In this document: piece after piece, positions 62,465-64,000 of the stretch
Numbering within the stretch: position 1 is the stretch's first letter
Layout of the letters: each line of letters begins with the position of its first letter
NCBI GenBank assembly: GCA_949752745.1
Contig: OX457031.1
Location: forward strand, 53,350,303 to 53,414,302
Origin: Protula sp. h YS-2021
Lineage: Eukaryota > Annelida > Polychaeta > Sabellida > Serpulidae
DNA: 64,000 nt
Direction: 5' to 3'
Notes under the pieces: model-generated
The model's database searches: none
Told to the model about the DNA's origin: nothing
Seen by the model: the letters and a program-made list of their open reading frames with translations, nothing else
Position numbers and translations under genes: made by a program

Positions 62465-63698
62465 TCAATGTTCACACCTCAAATAACTCTTACGTTGGAG
62501 GACCTCCCCTCTTTTATAATGTCCATGAGCTAAAGTGGAATAGACATCATCCAAAACATATCGCTTGTCGTCATATGGGGAGAGGGCTACCTTCCTAATC
62601 TTTTCCGAGAAAAGCTGGTGACTATGACTTCGAATAATGTGCCCTGTAGCCATTGTTTGAGTTTGGTTGAACAAACTGTCTCTATACTGCGCATGTTTAA
62701 TGCGTCTTTGGCAAGCTCGAGTAATGCCTTTAGCTGTATTTTTTTCTTTTCCGCCACACAATAAACTATACATTTTCGGTCTGAGTCCAACAAACTCTTC
62801 AATAGGGATGCCTGCCGTCTCATCTTTCATTTTTCCAAGCACTTTTTTGTTCACGTTTGAATGTAGGATGTGATCCGGCGGATAGTCACTTGTGTCGAAC
62901 AGGTCAGCATCTTGCTGCATATCCTTGTAGATATCTTCCGTTTCTATGTCGTAACATACACTGTCGGTGTCGCTGAACAACAACTTGGCATTGGGATACT
63001 TGACCATGATGTAGTTGTAATGAAAATTGAACATAAGCACTTTGCTGAGGTCGAGAATGGTGAAGCCAACTTGAATGGGTTTATCCAAAAGCAAATCCAC
63101 TTTGCGCAAATGTACAGCGGTCAAATCTTTGTTGAAAATTTTGAATTTGTGGAAAGAAGGTCTGGCTACAAGTTTCTTGAACCGCGTTTCCTTGTGAACC
63201 AGTTCAACATTGATTTGCTTTCTCACATTTTCCATGGTTTTACCAAACACAGAGTTGTTCATCAGTTTGAAGAAGTCTTTCTCAAACGAGTTCTTGGCCA
63301 ATTTTCTCTTTTCCGTGTTCAAGGTAATGTATTTTGCCAACCATTTGCTCTGTTCAAACATGATGACGCGATGTAATTTGGTGACTTTCAACCCCAGTGA
63401 GACGTACTATTGTAAATTCCTGTAATGAAGTACATATTTCATCTTATCAGACAAGTTAGGAATGAGCTTTTCACTGGGTTTGTCCTTCATGTTCAGATCT
63501 TTCCGCAGCTTCTGACTGTACTCTGACAATTCTCCAATTTTGACACATTTCCGTTCTGGAGCCACTGGGTAGTGATTATGATGATCATGGATTGAATTTG
63601 GATATTCTAAATCCACTTCCAAAATGAATCCAATGCCATCATCTTCAGCTACATCTATGAAGTCGCGATTCTGGCTCGCTCACCAACATAAATCCTCT
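62465..63698 (-). pseudogene. Protein-primed DNA polymerase B, C-terminal part, stop and truncation
   Basis: 308-residue ORF (63391-62465) with FFKLMNNSVFGKTMENVRKQ (polB motif B, K/L-x-x-N-S-x-F-G-K) and LLFSDTDSVCYDIE (motif C, catalytic DTDS, residues 141-144), then GLRPKMYSLLCGGKEKN and AKGITRACQ. Upstream in the same frame, past a TAG at 63407-63409 (between NLQ and YVSLGLK), are DDGIGFILEVDLEYPNS and IHDHHNHYPVAPERKC (motif A, with D-L-E-Y-P). The rest of the N terminus, including the exonuclease, is absent: the frame meets the duplication junction at 63698. The intact enzyme would replicate the element using a terminal protein. Confidence 0.9.
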
Positions 63699-64000
63699 TT
63701 CTAACATTATTGATTTGTTGAAAGAAGCATTGTTGCTACAAAAAGAAAAGAACGACGAGAACCACCACGTGGTTGGAAGCAGTTTATTGAGGAAATTGTA
63801 GACGCTAATATTCCAAAAACTGTTTTTGGCAAAAAGACAACTCGTGAAAATATTACAAAAGAGATACAACAACGTCAACAAAGGTTGTTTCCAGAAGGAT
63901 GGGAAACTTTTTAACATGGATTAAAGAGTTATGGTGTTGTTGTTGTGAAGAAATTGGAAATAAAAATACTATTCCTGTAAAAGTTAGGTGTGTTAGTGCT
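63699..64000 (+). repeat. Direct copy of 57542-57843 (offset 6157)
   Basis: I find no difference over 302 bp, including the frameshifted end of the basic coiled protein (to 63914) and the start of the myristoylated protein (from 63899). It continues past the window edge. It marks the second copy of a 6157-bp unit or an assembly join. Confidence 0.95.

Larger units (their letters stand above)
51834..63698 (+). mobile_element. Polinton/Maverick (adintovirus-like) element, truncated at PolB
   Basis: The gene set is diagnostic: DDE integrase with chromodomain, A32-type packaging ATPase, penton-like minor capsid protein, pX-like basic protein, double-jelly-roll major capsid protein, adenain-like protease, and protein-primed PolB on the other strand. 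Genes are tightly packed with ATGA overlaps. The left boundary is set by the palindrome and arrays at 51834-52125. The right terminal repeat is missing because PolB is cut at 63698, where a second copy of 57542 onward begins. Lesions in most genes indicate an inactive copy. Confidence 0.85.

Noticed and set aside
62870..63376. 168-residue plus-strand ORF
   Set aside because: Shadow of PolB, which has motifs B and C in the opposite frame.
53699..63409. Alternative genetic code or stop-codon reassignment in the Polinton
   Set aside because: All three stop codons interrupt genes, frameshifts are equally common, and normal stops are used between genes; ordinary decay fits better.

Overview
The window is eukaryotic, almost certainly metazoan, DNA. 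It has spliced genes with long AT-rich introns, many microsatellites and minisatellites, G/C homopolymer runs every few kb, and several transposon classes. The mix of DIRS retrotransposons, Helitron-like elements flanked by microsatellites, and a Polinton/Maverick (adintovirus-like) element fits a marine invertebrate. A mollusc is my best guess, but nothing here fixes the species. No tRNA, rRNA, bacterial operon or CRISPR array was seen.

Host genes: (1) A C-type lectin-like gene on the minus strand occupies 1-1718. Its signal peptide and lectin-fold exons are visible, and it runs off the left edge. (2) A complete SLC16-like (monocarboxylate-transporter family) gene on the minus strand spans 8717-22217. 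Its five coding exons join in frame to 497 codons plus a stop, and every intron is phase 1. A nearly full-length DIRS element sits inside its 9.9 kb first intron.

Mobile elements: a decayed non-LTR retrotransposon (3634-4900); DIRS copy 1 on the plus strand (12911-20989), with inverted terminal repeats, internal complementary region, split gag, RT/RNase H/methyltransferase-like ORF and tyrosine recombinase broken by one stop; DIRS copy 2 on the minus strand (32748-39706), heavily decayed; at least four Helitron-like 3' ends (stem-loop followed by CGGTCTAG or a variant) between 23.4 and 32.3 kb; and several dispersed families rich in ACGT palindromes. The region from 24 to 51 kb is essentially repeats and unassigned AT-rich DNA.

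The right 12 kb (about 51834-64000) is a Polinton-like virus/transposon. It has a palindromic left end and ACGTCATATGG arrays, followed by genes for a protein with two CARD-like death folds, a PC4-like protein with a zinc-ribbon tail, two small related proteins, an integrase with chromodomain, a packaging ATPase, small virion-type proteins, a penton-like minor capsid protein, a pX-like basic protein, a double-jelly-roll major capsid protein and an adenain-like protease. PC4-like genes and PolB lie on the opposite strand. Integrase would insert the element, PolB replicate it, and ATPase, capsid proteins and protease form and mature particles. Most genes carry one to three disabling lesions, so this copy looks dead. 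The CARD-like gene, the protease, one PC4 gene and two small genes (54375-54662 and 57742-57951) are open. At 63699 the sequence jumps back to a perfect copy of 57542 onward, cutting PolB short. This implies a 6157-bp tandem duplication or an assembly join.
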